NCBI RefSeq assembly: GCF_044904665.1
Contig: NZ_JADIKM010000001.1
Coordinates: 1,116,001 to 1,180,000 of the forward strand
Length of the DNA: 64,000 nt
DNA from: Dyella_A ginsengisoli
Lineage (GTDB): Bacteria > Pseudomonadota > Gammaproteobacteria > Xanthomonadales > Rhodanobacteraceae
Direction of reading: 5' to 3'
A model generated the notes under the pieces. The model saw nothing but the letters and a program-made list of their open reading frames with translations. It did no database searches and was not told the origin of the DNA. A program made the translations under genes and the position numbers. Positions 15,913 to 22,733 of this stretch are shown piece after piece (within the stretch, counting starts at the first letter, position 1; the number at the start of each line of letters is the position of its first letter).

Positions 15913-15970
15913 TCCTAACGCTGGAGTTAAGCGGCGCCGGTACGGCGTCCGCTTGGACGAGTGGTTAGGT
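15913..15970 (-). repeat. attC site 8
   Basis: R' TCCTAAC (15913-15919), R'' GTTAGGT (15964-15970), stem variant GGCGCCGGTACGGCGTCC, intermediate between the two hairpin subtypes. Confidence 0.92.
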
Positions 15971-16342
15971 GCTCGGTGCCGATAACTTCCGGCGCAGCGC
16001 CAAGCCAACGCGCGCGACCAGCATTACAACAAGTGCAATGGCCGCTACTTGGAGGACTGCAGGATGTTCGGCTGGCAGGTTGGGTTGGAAGACAAGCCAA
16101 AGCATACCCACTGCGATCGCGAAGATGAACACGACTAGCAGAGCTTTGGCGAGGCGACCTGAAAAAGGAAATACGAGACAAGGTGCGGCTGCCAGCAGAA
16201 GCCCGCCTGCAGCAACGAAGCTCTCGGTGATGTCGGATTTGACCGCGCCGGAAGTTGCCATGTAAGCCCAGGCTGCTCCCAGCAAGGCAAGGCACAAGCC
16301 CAAAAAGAAAGAAAATATCTTGGCCAGAGTGCGGAGATTCAT
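15965..16342 (-). CDS. Cassette 8: polytopic membrane protein
   Basis: 125 residues with about four membrane segments (IFSFFLGLCLALLGAAWAYM, FVAAGGLLLAAAPCLVF, ALLVVFIFAIAVGMLWLVF, VAAIALVVMLVARVGLAL). No family recognised. ATG 16342 is used; a longer frame from 16483 translates the neighbouring attC. The stop is the TAA in the R'' core. Confidence 0.65.
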   Translation of the reverse strand: MNLRTLAKIFSFFLGLCLALLGAAWAYMATSGAVKSDITESFVAAGGLLLAAAPCLVFPFSGRLAKALLVVFIFAIAVGMLWLVFQPNLPAEHPAVLQVAAIALVVMLVARVGLALRRKLSAPST

Positions 16343-16350
16343 CCTTGGGC

Positions 16351-16407
16351 ACCTAACGCTGGAGTTAAGCGGCGGCGAAGCCGTCCGCCTTGAACGAGTT
16401 GTTAGGC
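16351..16407 (-). repeat. attC site 7
   Basis: R' ACCTAAC (16351-16357), R'' GTTAGGC (16401-16407), standard hairpin. Confidence 0.93.
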
Positions 16408-16728
16408 AGCGTACCGCCACCTGAGCCAGCCGAACGCTACAAACGCGGAGACTACTAGCGGAACCGTGAGCCAGCGAGCCCACTTGATGGGCTTGCGCGG
16501 ATCACCAATGACCACGACCGCACGTTGACCGAATACAAGGAAAGCGACGCCTGCAGCTGCGAAGGGGAGGCCAAACAGGCTGCAAGCCAGTTGGGTAAGC
16601 GTGGGTGCGTGGTGGTTAGCGAGCGGGGCAAGGATGCCGAGATAGACGGCCAAGAGTCCTGCGGACGAAAGGATGGCGCCGCCGCCGCGAGGGCCTGGAG
16701 GTTGCGACCACCAATCAGGAGTGCTCAT
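16402..16728 (-). CDS. Cassette 7: small membrane protein
   Basis: 108 residues with a Pro/Gly-rich N-terminus (MSTPDWWSQPPGPRGGG) and three membrane segments (ILSSAGLLAVYLGILAPLA, LFGLPFAAAGVAFLVFG, WLTVPLVVSAFVAFGWL). No family recognised. The stop is the TAA in the attC R'' core and the start ATG 16728 lies five bases inside the upstream boundary. Confidence 0.65.
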   Translation of the reverse strand: MSTPDWWSQPPGPRGGGAILSSAGLLAVYLGILAPLANHHAPTLTQLACSLFGLPFAAAGVAFLVFGQRAVVVIGDPRKPIKWARWLTVPLVVSAFVAFGWLRWRYAA

Positions 16729-16733
16729 GAAAA

Positions 16734-16790
16734 GCCTAACGCTGGAGTTAAGCGGCGGCGGAGCCGTCCGCCTTGAACGAGATGTTAGGC
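16734..16790 (-). repeat. attC site 6
   Basis: R' GCCTAAC (16734-16740), R'' GTTAGGC (16784-16790), hairpin GGCGGCGGAGCCGTCC. Confidence 0.93.
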
Positions 16791-17140
16791 CCCAGTTCGC
16801 CTAGCAGCCAAGCTGCCAGCTGGCGCGGCCCACGACGGTTTTCGTTGGCTGAGTTCGCAGCCTCGCTACATGCAGAGAGATAGAGCTGACCCACGGAACC
16901 GAGGAGCGGCAAGCCCAACTCACCTCGCAACGAAACGGCCTGTTGAGCGAGGGACAGAAGCTCCTCGCTCTCACCAGGCAGCCAATGAGGGCGGGTGGCA
17001 TTTAGGGAGAATTGAGAGTTGAAGAAAAGCATCTCACCCGACTGGGCGACGCGAGGGAGAGCTTGCATGAGCAGGCCAAGGAGCGAAGCCTCGGCTGCTT
17101 CGAGTTGAACCTCTAGCTTGCTTAGACGAGATGCTTTCAT
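16748..17140 (-). CDS. Cassette 6: hypothetical protein ending in attC-encoded tail
   Basis: 130 residues, helical, beginning MKASRLSKLEVQLEAAEASL, with no membrane segment or signal peptide and no recognised family. The frame crosses the R'' core of attC 6 and ends NISFKADGSAAA inside the stem, so the last dozen residues derive from the recombination site. ATG 17140 lies three bases from the cassette boundary. Confidence 0.65.
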   Translation of the reverse strand: MKASRLSKLEVQLEAAEASLLGLLMQALPRVAQSGEMLFFNSQFSLNATRPHWLPGESEELLSLAQQAVSLRGELGLPLLGSVGQLYLSACSEAANSANENRRGPRQLAAWLLGELGPNISFKADGSAAA

Positions 17141-17143
17141 GGG

Positions 17144-17200
17144 GCCTAACGCTGAAGTTAAGCGGCGGCGAAGCCGTCCGCCTTGAACGAATTGTTAGGC
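17144..17200 (-). repeat. attC site 5
   Basis: R' GCCTAAC (17144-17150), R'' GTTAGGC (17194-17200), standard hairpin with CTGAAGTTAAG. Confidence 0.93.
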
Positions 17201-17215
17201 ATGTCGGCCACAGCG

Positions 17216-17500
17216 CTACACCTCTGCGTCATAAATTTCCCTGCCAAGACTAGCTGTGAGCTTTGCACACAACTTCGTGACCCAGCCACGAAACAATAGA
17301 GGATCGATGCTTCCTGAGAGCAGGAGTCCACTTGGCTCACTCGAAGCGCAAATGAATTTCGAACTTCCTTCGGGGCCGAACCAGCAGGGAAGATCTTGCC
17401 CCTCTAGCCAACCGTCCATTTCCTGGTAGACGCCCATAACCCTAGACCACTCCTCTTCCATGAGGCCGTAAGGGAGATTCAAAGTGATCGACTCTTCCAT
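17216..17500 (-). CDS. Cassette 5: hypothetical soluble protein
   Basis: 94 residues, acidic, starting MEESITLNLPYGLMEEEWSR, with a Trp/Cys-containing loop (LPCWFGPEGSSKFICASSE) and a helical C-terminus. The compact acidic form resembles cassette and immunity-like proteins of unknown function, but no family can be assigned. ATG 17500 is the only good start. Confidence 0.65.
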   Translation of the reverse strand: MEESITLNLPYGLMEEEWSRVMGVYQEMDGWLEGQDLPCWFGPEGSSKFICASSEPSGLLLSGSIDPLLFRGWVTKLCAKLTASLGREIYDAEV

Positions 17501-17510
17501 GCTCTGATAC

Positions 17511-17567
17511 GCCTAACGCCGGAGTTGAGCGGCGGCGTAGCCGTCCGCCTCGAACGTGTTGTTAGGC
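17511..17567 (-). repeat. attC site 4
   Basis: R' GCCTAAC (17511-17517), R'' GTTAGGC (17561-17567), hairpin GGCGGCGTAGCCGTCC. Confidence 0.93.
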
Positions 17568-17583
17568 ATGCTGCGACAGCCCC

Positions 17584-17892
17584 TCATGAGATGGCCGCTC
17601 CTTCTCCATCAAGGAAGTGAAATTTCCCCTTTCGATGCCTTTCCCAGTGATCGACCTCGACACGCAACGTTTTCATCGTGAGCTCCAAGGCCTGAAGGGC
17701 GTCAACACCATACATGGCAAACGCCTTTACCCGACCTTGGGTGCGAAGCTCATAGGGGCAGCACCAAGTTTCATCTTTGATCCTCACGGGCAAGCCAACC
17801 CGCAGCGACGCATCTTCTCGCTCGCCAGTATCGTGCACGAAGACCATGATTCGCTCAGCGATGACTTGCCCAATTTCCATGTCAGAGCTCAT
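17584..17892 (-). CDS. Cassette 4: DUF6968-like hypothetical protein
   Basis: 102 residues: an opening strand (VIAERIMVFVHDTGERED), then VRIGxP-like SLRVGLPVRIKDETWCCPYEL and a helix with DALQALELTMKTLRVEVD. This strand order and the W-x-C-P-Y/F-E-x motif recall small proteins labelled DUF6968; the match is from memory and tentative. Function unknown. ATG 17892 or the internal ATG 17880 could start it. Confidence 0.6.
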   Translation of the reverse strand: MSSDMEIGQVIAERIMVFVHDTGEREDASLRVGLPVRIKDETWCCPYELRTQGRVKAFAMYGVDALQALELTMKTLRVEVDHWERHRKGKFHFLDGEGAAIS

Positions 17893-17904
17893 TACTGTCC
17901 GAAT

Positions 17905-17964
17905 GCCTAACGCTGGAGTTAAGCGGCGCGCGGTACGCGCGTCCGCTTGGACGAGTGGTTAGCC
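17905..17964 (-). repeat. attC site 3
   Basis: R' GCCTAAC (17905-17911), R'' GTTAGCC (17958-17964), long-stem subtype GCGCGCGGTACGCGCGTCC. Confidence 0.93.
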
Positions 17965-18297
17965 TGCGTCGCGGTACCACGACCGAAGGCCGCTAGACAG
18001 CTCTGGCTGTTCGGAGATGACGGCATGCATGCCAGACGGCACCTCTGTTGTGTTGGATTGCCTGGCCAGCAAAGTGACAAGCTCATAGTAGCCCTTCATG
18101 CCATTGCCTGAGGCTTTGACTGACTCAAAGCGTCGACACAGGGTCTCCAACATTTCGAAGGCTTCTCCGCCGTTTGCCTCGACCAGAAGCAGGTCGAAGG
18201 CACCTGACGTGTAGCACTCGTTGTGCTGATACGCAGGAATCTCGCCCCGAGATATTGCATTGGCGATATGCAGGAGCTCGTCGACGCGTGAGGTCAT
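17959..18297 (-). CDS. Cassette 3: hypothetical soluble protein
   Basis: 112 residues, predominantly helical (MTSRVDELLHIANAISRGEI; AFEMLETLCRRFESVKASG), acidic, no membrane or export signal. Family not recognised. The TAA stop is in the attC R'' core. Being third from attI, it is among the more recently acquired and probably better expressed cassettes by the usual integron gradient. Confidence 0.65.
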   Translation of the reverse strand: MTSRVDELLHIANAISRGEIPAYQHNECYTSGAFDLLLVEANGGEAFEMLETLCRRFESVKASGNGMKGYYELVTLLARQSNTTEVPSGMHAVISEQPELSSGLRSWYRDAG

Positions 18298-18305
18298 GTT
18301 GATAG

Positions 18306-18362
18306 GGCTAACGCTGGAATTGAGCGGCGGCGAAGCCGTCCGCCTCGAATGAGTGGTTAGAG
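18306..18362 (-). repeat. attC site 2
   Basis: R' GGCTAAC (18306-18312), R'' GTTAGAG (18356-18362), standard hairpin. Confidence 0.93.
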
Positions 18363-18363
18363 C

Positions 18364-18699
18364 TCAGGGCCCCGTATAGACAAACGCTGTGCTGCATGAT
18401 TCTAGCCGCTCAGTTTGGTCTAGCGGACATTTGAAAGTGATGCTTGTTGTAACCGTACCGCCAGACTCGACGTCTCGGTCGATTGCAACAACAGCATGGT
18501 CGGAGGCCAAGTAGCTGGACTCCAGCCCATGACCCGAGAAAAAAGCCTGGACGGTTGCCTTTGACGCGCCCGCTGGTAGCTCTTTGGATAGCAGCGTGTT
18601 CCAGTGATTGAGCCGCGCTTGTGCATCGCTGTGAGGCGCGTAGCAACCCGCGATCAGCGAGGTGAAAACAATTACAGCCAGTAAGCGGTGAGCGTTCAT
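18364..18699 (-). CDS. Cassette 2: predicted lipoprotein
   Basis: 111 residues with a lipoprotein signal peptide: MNAHRLLAVIVFTSLIAGC, the Cys near residue 19 being the lipidation site. The mature part has one pair of further Cys (FKCPLDQ, LESCSTAF) and no recognised domain. ATG 18699 is preferred over the GTG at 18708, which lies inside the attC. Its lipobox context (GCYAP) resembles that of the neighbouring cassette 1 protein (GCYGP), although the mature domains differ. Confidence 0.7.
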   Translation of the reverse strand: MNAHRLLAVIVFTSLIAGCYAPHSDAQARLNHWNTLLSKELPAGASKATVQAFFSGHGLESSYLASDHAVVAIDRDVESGGTVTTSITFKCPLDQTERLESCSTAFVYTGP

Positions 18700-18705
18700 T
18701 GTGAG

Positions 18706-18762
18706 CACTAACGCTGGAGTTAAGCGGCGGCGGAGCCGTCCGCCTTGAACGAATTGTTAGGC
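18706..18762 (-). repeat. attC site 1
   Basis: R' CACTAAC (18706-18712), R'' GTTAGGC (18756-18762), hairpin GGCGGCGGAGCCGTCC. It belongs to the cassette adjoining attI. Confidence 0.93.
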
Positions 18763-19122
18763 TCACCTTTGCACATGTAGTCGGAGCTGGGCTAGTACGC
18801 CGGGATCGATCGAGCCGAACACGGCGAGCTGCTGGGCAGTGAGCGTGTAATTGCCTGCGGGCAGCTGCTTGTAAAGCGGTTCGTCTGCGCTGGGGTTAAG
18901 AAGAACCCAAACATTTCCTTGCGCGTTCGACTGTGGAATGCCTGCAACACGATAGTCCCCGACCTGAAGCACAACTGGCGCGCCTAGAACTTGTGCTCGT
19001 TGCGCGTACTCCACGCCCTGAAGCGCAGCCCAGTCGGATTTGTTGCCCAGCGACTCCGGGCCGTAGCAGCCGGACATCGCGAGCACAGTGGTGTAAGACA
19101 GCAGGACCCAATGACGCTTCAT
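18763..19122 (-). CDS. Cassette 1: predicted lipoprotein
   Basis: 119 residues with a lipoprotein signal (MKRHWVLLSYTTVLAMSGC) and a beta-rich mature part (VVLQVGDYRVAGIPQSNAQG, NVWVLLNPSADEPLYKQLP). Family not recognised. It is the attI-proximal cassette, so in the standard model it is the newest arrival and sits closest to any cassette promoter. Start ATG 19122 is six bases from the attI-cassette junction. Confidence 0.7.
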   Translation of the reverse strand: MKRHWVLLSYTTVLAMSGCYGPESLGNKSDWAALQGVEYAQRAQVLGAPVVLQVGDYRVAGIPQSNAQGNVWVLLNPSADEPLYKQLPAGNYTLTAQQLAVFGSIDPGVLAQLRLHVQR

Positions 19123-19127
19123 GCGAG

Positions 19128-19290
19128 GCCTAACGCTATGTAGATTGCAAAACGCAGTCTAATCCTGCGGCCTATCCCCGGAAAATCCACCTGTCACCGC
19201 GGGACTCCCCTACAACTTTCAACGACTTGTGCCGCTCCGTGCAGCCTAATCCTGCAGCCTAATCTTGCGGCTTCTATCGGCGGTGGGTGA
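19128..19290. other. Integron attI region and intI 5' leader
   Basis: The cassette junction is GCGTTAGGC on the minus strand (19128-19134 plus view), the expected attI core next to the first cassette. Between it and intI lie three imperfect direct repeats of the form GCAGYCTAATCYTGCRGC at 19154-19174, 19241-19261 and 19254-19274; the last two overlap. These may be integrase-binding direct repeats or promoter operators. No convincing -35/-10 pair for a cassette promoter, and no clear LexA box, could be picked by eye. Confidence 0.7.
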
Positions 19291-19295
19291 CACGG

Positions 19296-20300
19296 ATGGC
19301 ATCGTTCCACGGCAAGAGGGATACGGCAAGCGAGCCGGGCGGCAGGTCGCCGAAGCTGCTCGATCAGGTGCGCGACCGCATGCGGCGGCTGCATATGTCC
19401 ATACGCAGCGAAGAGGCCTATGCCGGCTGGATTCGGCGGTTCATCCTGGCCAATGGCAAGCGCCATCCGCGGGATCTGGGCGCAGAGGATATCGAGCGGT
19501 TCCTTACCGGATTGGCGGTTCGCGGCCGGGTATCGGCATCCACACAGAACCAGGCGTTGTCGGCGTTGCTGTTTCTCTACAAGCAGGTGCTTGGGGTGGA
19601 GTTGCCGTGGCTGGACGGCATGGAGCGGGCGAAGCGGCCGCAGCGCGTGCCCACGGTATTGACGCGCGCGGAGACAACGGCCCTGCTGGGCGAACTGCGC
19701 GGCGTGCATTGGTTGATGGGCAACTTGCTGTACGGCACGGGCATGCGGCTGATGGAGTGCGTGCGGCTGCGGGTGAAGGACGTGGATTTCGAGCGCCACG
19801 AGATCGTGGTGCGGCAAGGCAAGGGCGCGAAGGATCGCCGCACCATGCTGCCGCTGACCTTGGTGGACCCTTTGCGCGCGCAGTTGGCCGAGGCGCGGCG
19901 CGTGCACGAGCGGGATCTGGCCGCCGGCTTCGGCCGGGTGTGGCTACCGGATGCGCTGGACCGCAAGTTTCGCGGCGCGGCGGGTGACTGGGGGTGGCAG
20001 TACGTGTTTCCGGCGTCAGCGCGCAGCGTCGACCCGCGCGATGGCGTGGAGCGCCGCCATCACGTGGACGAATCGACGCTGCAGCGGGCGATCAAGCAGG
20101 CGCGCGATCGCGCGGGCATTGCCAAGCCCGCCACCTGCCACACGCTGCGCCATTCGTTCGCCACGCACCTGCTGGAAGCCGGGCAGGACATCCGCACCAT
20201 TCAGGAGCTGCTCGGCCACAAGGACGTGGCCACCACGCAGATCTATACGCATGTTCTCAACCGCGGCGGGATGGGCGTGGTCAGTCCGCTGGATCGGTGA
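19296..20300 (+). CDS. intI: Integron integrase IntI
   Basis: Site-specific tyrosine recombinase that inserts and excises cassettes at attI and attC. About 334 residues: SAM-like N-terminal domain (SPKLLDQVRDRMRRLHMS, YAGWIRRFILANGKRHP), then the catalytic domain with Arg151 (GTGMRLMECVRLRVKD), Lys in GKGAKDR, His282/Arg285 (CHTLRHSF), His308 (LLGHKD) and nucleophile Tyr317 (TQIYTHVL). The extra segment near residues 225-240 (GDWGWQYVFPA) is the insertion that distinguishes IntI from XerC/D. All catalytic residues are present, so it looks active. It diverges from the array, the canonical layout. ATG 19296 is preferred; GTG 19287 is in frame. Confidence 0.96.
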   Translation: MASFHGKRDTASEPGGRSPKLLDQVRDRMRRLHMSIRSEEAYAGWIRRFILANGKRHPRDLGAEDIERFLTGLAVRGRVSASTQNQALSALLFLYKQVLGVELPWLDGMERAKRPQRVPTVLTRAETTALLGELRGVHWLMGNLLYGTGMRLMECVRLRVKDVDFERHEIVVRQGKGAKDRRTMLPLTLVDPLRAQLAEARRVHERDLAAGFGRVWLPDALDRKFRGAAGDWGWQYVFPASARSVDPRDGVERRHHVDESTLQRAIKQARDRAGIAKPATCHTLRHSFATHLLEAGQDIRTIQELLGHKDVATTQIYTHVLNRGGMGVVSPLDR

Positions 20301-20324
20301 GGGGGGCAGGGTAGGGCCGACGCT

Positions 20325-20400
20325 GTCGGGGCTGAAGCCCCTCCCACAGGGAAGCGCCGCGCGCGGGCGTTGTGGGAGCGGCTTCAGCCGCGACGTTTTT
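20325..20400. repeat. REP-like palindromic pair, possible intI terminator
   Basis: Two arms, 20325-20348 and 20371-20394, are inverted copies of a TGTGGGAG-[GC]GGCTTCAGCC element, and each arm is itself palindromic. A T-run follows at 20396-20401. The same element recurs at 36685-36749. Confidence 0.75.
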
Positions 20401-20445
20401 TGCTGCACAGCTTCAGGGTGATGCGTTCCCATCGCACCCGCTGAC

Positions 20446-20721
20446 TCAGAGCTTTTCGCCGGAGGCTTCATACACGCAGGCCAGTACCGAGGCGGCGGCG
20501 GCGTAGAGGGTGCCGGGCACGTCGTCGCGCAGGCGCAGGGCGGCGAGCAGGCTGGCGATCTGCGCATCGTGGTGCAGCGGGATGCCCTGGTTGCGGGCGC
20601 GGGCGAGCAGCAGGTCCAGCGCTTCGGCGGGCACGCGCGGCGAGGTGGTGGCGGCGTCGCCGCTGCCACTGGTGAGCTTCAGGGTCACCCTGCGCTGCGG
20701 GTTGGGAAGGGCCTGGGTCAT
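20446..20721 (-). CDS. FlhB C-terminal-like protein (EscU/FlhB cytoplasmic domain)
   Basis: A 91-residue protein matching the cytoplasmic C-terminal domain of the flagellar export switch FlhB without its membrane part: AEALDLLLARARNQGIPLHH, DAQIASLLAALRLRDDVPGTLY and AAASVLACVYEASGEK correspond to the conserved FlhB-C helices. The NPTH autocleavage site is absent. Such stand-alone proteins are found next to FliK-like genes and may modulate export specificity. Its start overlaps the stop of the FliK-like gene (ATGA 20718-20721). A longer upstream frame is a shadow of that gene. Confidence 0.85.
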   Translation of the reverse strand: MTQALPNPQRRVTLKLTSGSGDAATTSPRVPAEALDLLLARARNQGIPLHHDAQIASLLAALRLRDDVPGTLYAAAASVLACVYEASGEKL

Positions 20722-21962
20722 GCGGTGGCCTTGAGCAGGTGGGCGCTGTGGCGGCCGTGCGCGCGCGGCAGGCCGGTCTGGCAGGTGAGCTGGTCGAGCA
20801 GCAGGCCGCAGGCGGACAGGCGCTGGCGCAGCGCGGTGAACTGCTGCTCCAGCCGCTCGGTGGTACTGGTGCGCTCGGCCCACAGCCGCACGGACAGGCG
20901 CAGGTCGTGCAGCTGCAGCTCGCCTTGCACCGGGCCGAGCGTGGGCAGGTCGATGGCGAAGCCCAGGGTCCACTGCCGCGGGGCATCGGGAGCGGCGTCG
21001 GTGGGATAGTCGAGCTGCAATTGCAGGACGTCCTTGCCGTCGCGGCTCTTGATGGGTATCTCGGTGATCCACGCGGGGACGGTGCTCGCTTCGAGCTGGG
21101 CCACTTCCACTCGCGCCAGTGCGGCGCGCACGGCGGTGTGCAGCTGGCCGAGCAGCGGGGCGGTGTCTTCTTCGCCGGTGAGGGCGGCGAGGTCGGCGGC
21201 CGTAGCCGCGGCGCGGGCCTGTGCCTGCAGGCCGCGCTGCAGCAGCGGCGGGGCGGTTTCGTTGCCGCTGCCGGCGGCGCCGGGGTTGAGCGGGCTGCCG
21301 CGCGGCGGCGCGTAGCTGTCGAGCAGGTTGGACAGCTTGAGCAGCACGGCCTTCCAGTCGTCCTCGCCCACGCCGGCGGCGAGCAGCGGGGTCTGCGCCA
21401 GGCTCGATTCCATGAACAGTCCGCTGCGCAGGATGGCCTCGCGCAGGCCGGCGCCGGTGGTGATGTCGGCGGGCGTGCGCATGGCTTGTTCCAGCTGCGC
21501 CAGCACCGGGCGCAGCGCGGCGGGAAGCTGGCGCATCACGGGGCGCTGGGCCAGCGCCTGCACGGTGGCGAGCAGCGGCGCGAAGCCGTCCTGCTGCGGC
21601 AGGCGCTCGCGCAGTGCCACTTGTGCCACCGAATCGCTGGCCTTGGGCAGCATCACTTCCAGCGTGGGCTGGGTGCCCAGGCTGAGCACGCGCACCTGGA
21701 ACTGCGCCGGCAGCGGCGTGGACGCCTGTCCGGTGGGCAGCGGGGTGTACGGGGTTTGCGGGTTGGGCAGGGAGCCTTGTTGGCCACCGGGCATGTCCGC
21801 CTCCACCGCCATGCCGCCGATCTGCAGCACCAGCTTGCCCTGCTCGGTGACGCCGAGCGGGCGCGCGGACAGCACCACGCCGATGCGCCAGCTCTCCGCG
21901 GTGGTGCCGGAGGCGGCACCGAGCCAGGTGAGCGCGGCGAGGCTGGTGGGCTGGATGATCAT
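20718..21962 (-). CDS. FliK-like flagellar hook-length control protein
   Basis: 414 residues from ATG 21962 (MIIQPTSLAALTWLG). A Pro/Gln-rich N-terminal half is followed by a C-terminal FliK domain (from about residue 300: WTLGFAIDLPTLGPVQGELQ, LSVRLWAERTSTTERL, LRQRLSACGLLLDQLTCQ). FliK measures the hook and switches export specificity through FlhB; here it overlaps an FlhB-C-like gene, which fits that role. It may be a paralogue of the main FliK, which is not in the window. A near-consensus sigma-28 promoter lies 58 bases upstream of the start (22020-22046). Confidence 0.8.
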   Translation of the reverse strand: MIIQPTSLAALTWLGAASGTTAESWRIGVVLSARPLGVTEQGKLVLQIGGMAVEADMPGGQQGSLPNPQTPYTPLPTGQASTPLPAQFQVRVLSLGTQPTLEVMLPKASDSVAQVALRERLPQQDGFAPLLATVQALAQRPVMRQLPAALRPVLAQLEQAMRTPADITTGAGLREAILRSGLFMESSLAQTPLLAAGVGEDDWKAVLLKLSNLLDSYAPPRGSPLNPGAAGSGNETAPPLLQRGLQAQARAAATAADLAALTGEEDTAPLLGQLHTAVRAALARVEVAQLEASTVPAWITEIPIKSRDGKDVLQLQLDYPTDAAPDAPRQWTLGFAIDLPTLGPVQGELQLHDLRLSVRLWAERTSTTERLEQQFTALRQRLSACGLLLDQLTCQTGLPRAHGRHSAHLLKATA

Positions 21963-22019
21963 GCGAGGCTCCTTCGCCCCACGGCGATGGTCGTGCGGAT
22001 ACACGACGACTTGTCGGGG

Positions 22020-22046
22020 ATAACGGCGGCGGGCGGCGGAACTTTA
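22020..22046 (-). promoter_or_regulatory. Sigma-28 (FliA) promoter for the FliK-like operon
   Basis: On the minus strand TAAAGTTC (22046-22039), an 11-base spacer, then GCCGTTAT (22027-22020). This matches the FliA consensus TAAAGTTT-N11-GCCGATAA at 13 of 16 positions, in the right orientation upstream of 21962. Confidence 0.8.
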
Positions 22047-22324
22047 GGGCGGCGACGGCGATGCTTTTTGGCGCTTTCCAGCCAAATCCACAAGGCGGAT
22101 GACCGGCATGCCCCTTTGTGAAGCGCTTCCAGCGTAACCAGCCTGTCGGCTGTTGAGCCGTCGCTGGTAATGACGGGCGGGTTTGAGGCGGCTGGCGACG
22201 TTGTCCTGGCGCATCTGCCTCGCCGGACCACGGGCTGAAAGGAAGGGAGTGGAGCGCGGCCGGGGCGGAACTGAGACGCCATCCACACTTCGTTCCGCCG
22301 GGCGTCGGGTCGACAGAGTCGCCC

Positions 22325-22351
22325 TAAAGCCACCGCCACTGCCGCCGATAA
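22325..22351 (+). promoter_or_regulatory. Sigma-28 (FliA) promoter for the second Che operon
   Basis: TAAAGCCA (22325-22332), an 11-base spacer, then a perfect GCCGATAA (22344-22351), 46 bases upstream of the STAS gene. Strong agreement with the FliA consensus in motif and spacing. The rest of the 22047-22324 intergenic stretch shows no gene. Confidence 0.88.
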
Positions 22352-22396
22352 GGCCTCCGAACGAAGTCACGGCCAGCACGGCCACGGGGCAAGCGC

Positions 22397-22720
22397 ATGG
22401 GCAGCAAGGCGTCAGCAAAAGGCGGGCAGGGCAAGGCTGAGGCGGCGATCGTGCTGCCGGTGGATTGCCGGCTGGGCGCGCTCGATGTGCTGGCGCCGCA
22501 GCTGCGCGAAGCCGTCCGCGGCGGTGCCGCGGCGCTGGATGGCGCGGCCGTGGAGAAGGTCGACGGCGCAGCCATGCAACTGCTGGTGGCGTTCCGCCGC
22601 GCGGCGGCCAAGGGCAGCTGCGCGGTGACCTGGAGTGCCGCAAGCGACGTGTTGCGTGAGGCGTCCGCCCTGCTCGGGCTGGATGGCGAACTGGATCTGC
22701 CGGCCGCCCGGCCGGCCTGA
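22397..22720 (+). CDS. STAS-domain protein lacking the phosphorylatable Ser
   Basis: 107 residues with a STAS (anti-sigma-factor antagonist/MlaB-like) fold: VLPVDCRLGALDVLAPQLRE opening, GAAVEKVDGAAMQLLVAFRR central helix and a C-terminal LGLDGEL strand. At the position of the usual phosphorylated Ser/Thr (DSS or DTA) it has DGA, so regulation by kinase seems unlikely. It is the first gene of the second chemotaxis operon behind the FliA promoter. A second STAS gene, with an intact DSS, closes the operon at 34278. Confidence 0.8.
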   Translation: MGSKASAKGGQGKAEAAIVLPVDCRLGALDVLAPQLREAVRGGAAALDGAAVEKVDGAAMQLLVAFRRAAAKGSCAVTWSAASDVLREASALLGLDGELDLPAARPA

Positions 22721-22733
22721 AACGAGGTGGAAG

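Noticed and set aside
15965..16483. Longer cassette 8 protein starting at 16483
   Set aside because: The extra 47 residues translate the attC and the 3' end of the neighbouring cassette; the ATG at 16342 gives the natural cassette gene.
8436..18762. Regularly spaced near-identical repeats that resemble a CRISPR array
   Set aside because: Units are about 57-60 bp, spacing is 250-450 bp, each gap holds an ORF in the same orientation, and the repeats have integron core boxes. No cas genes.
19135..19290. Possible LexA box or strong cassette promoter at attI
   Set aside because: No palindrome of the CTG-N10-CAG type and no -35/-10 pair with proper spacing could be picked with confidence.
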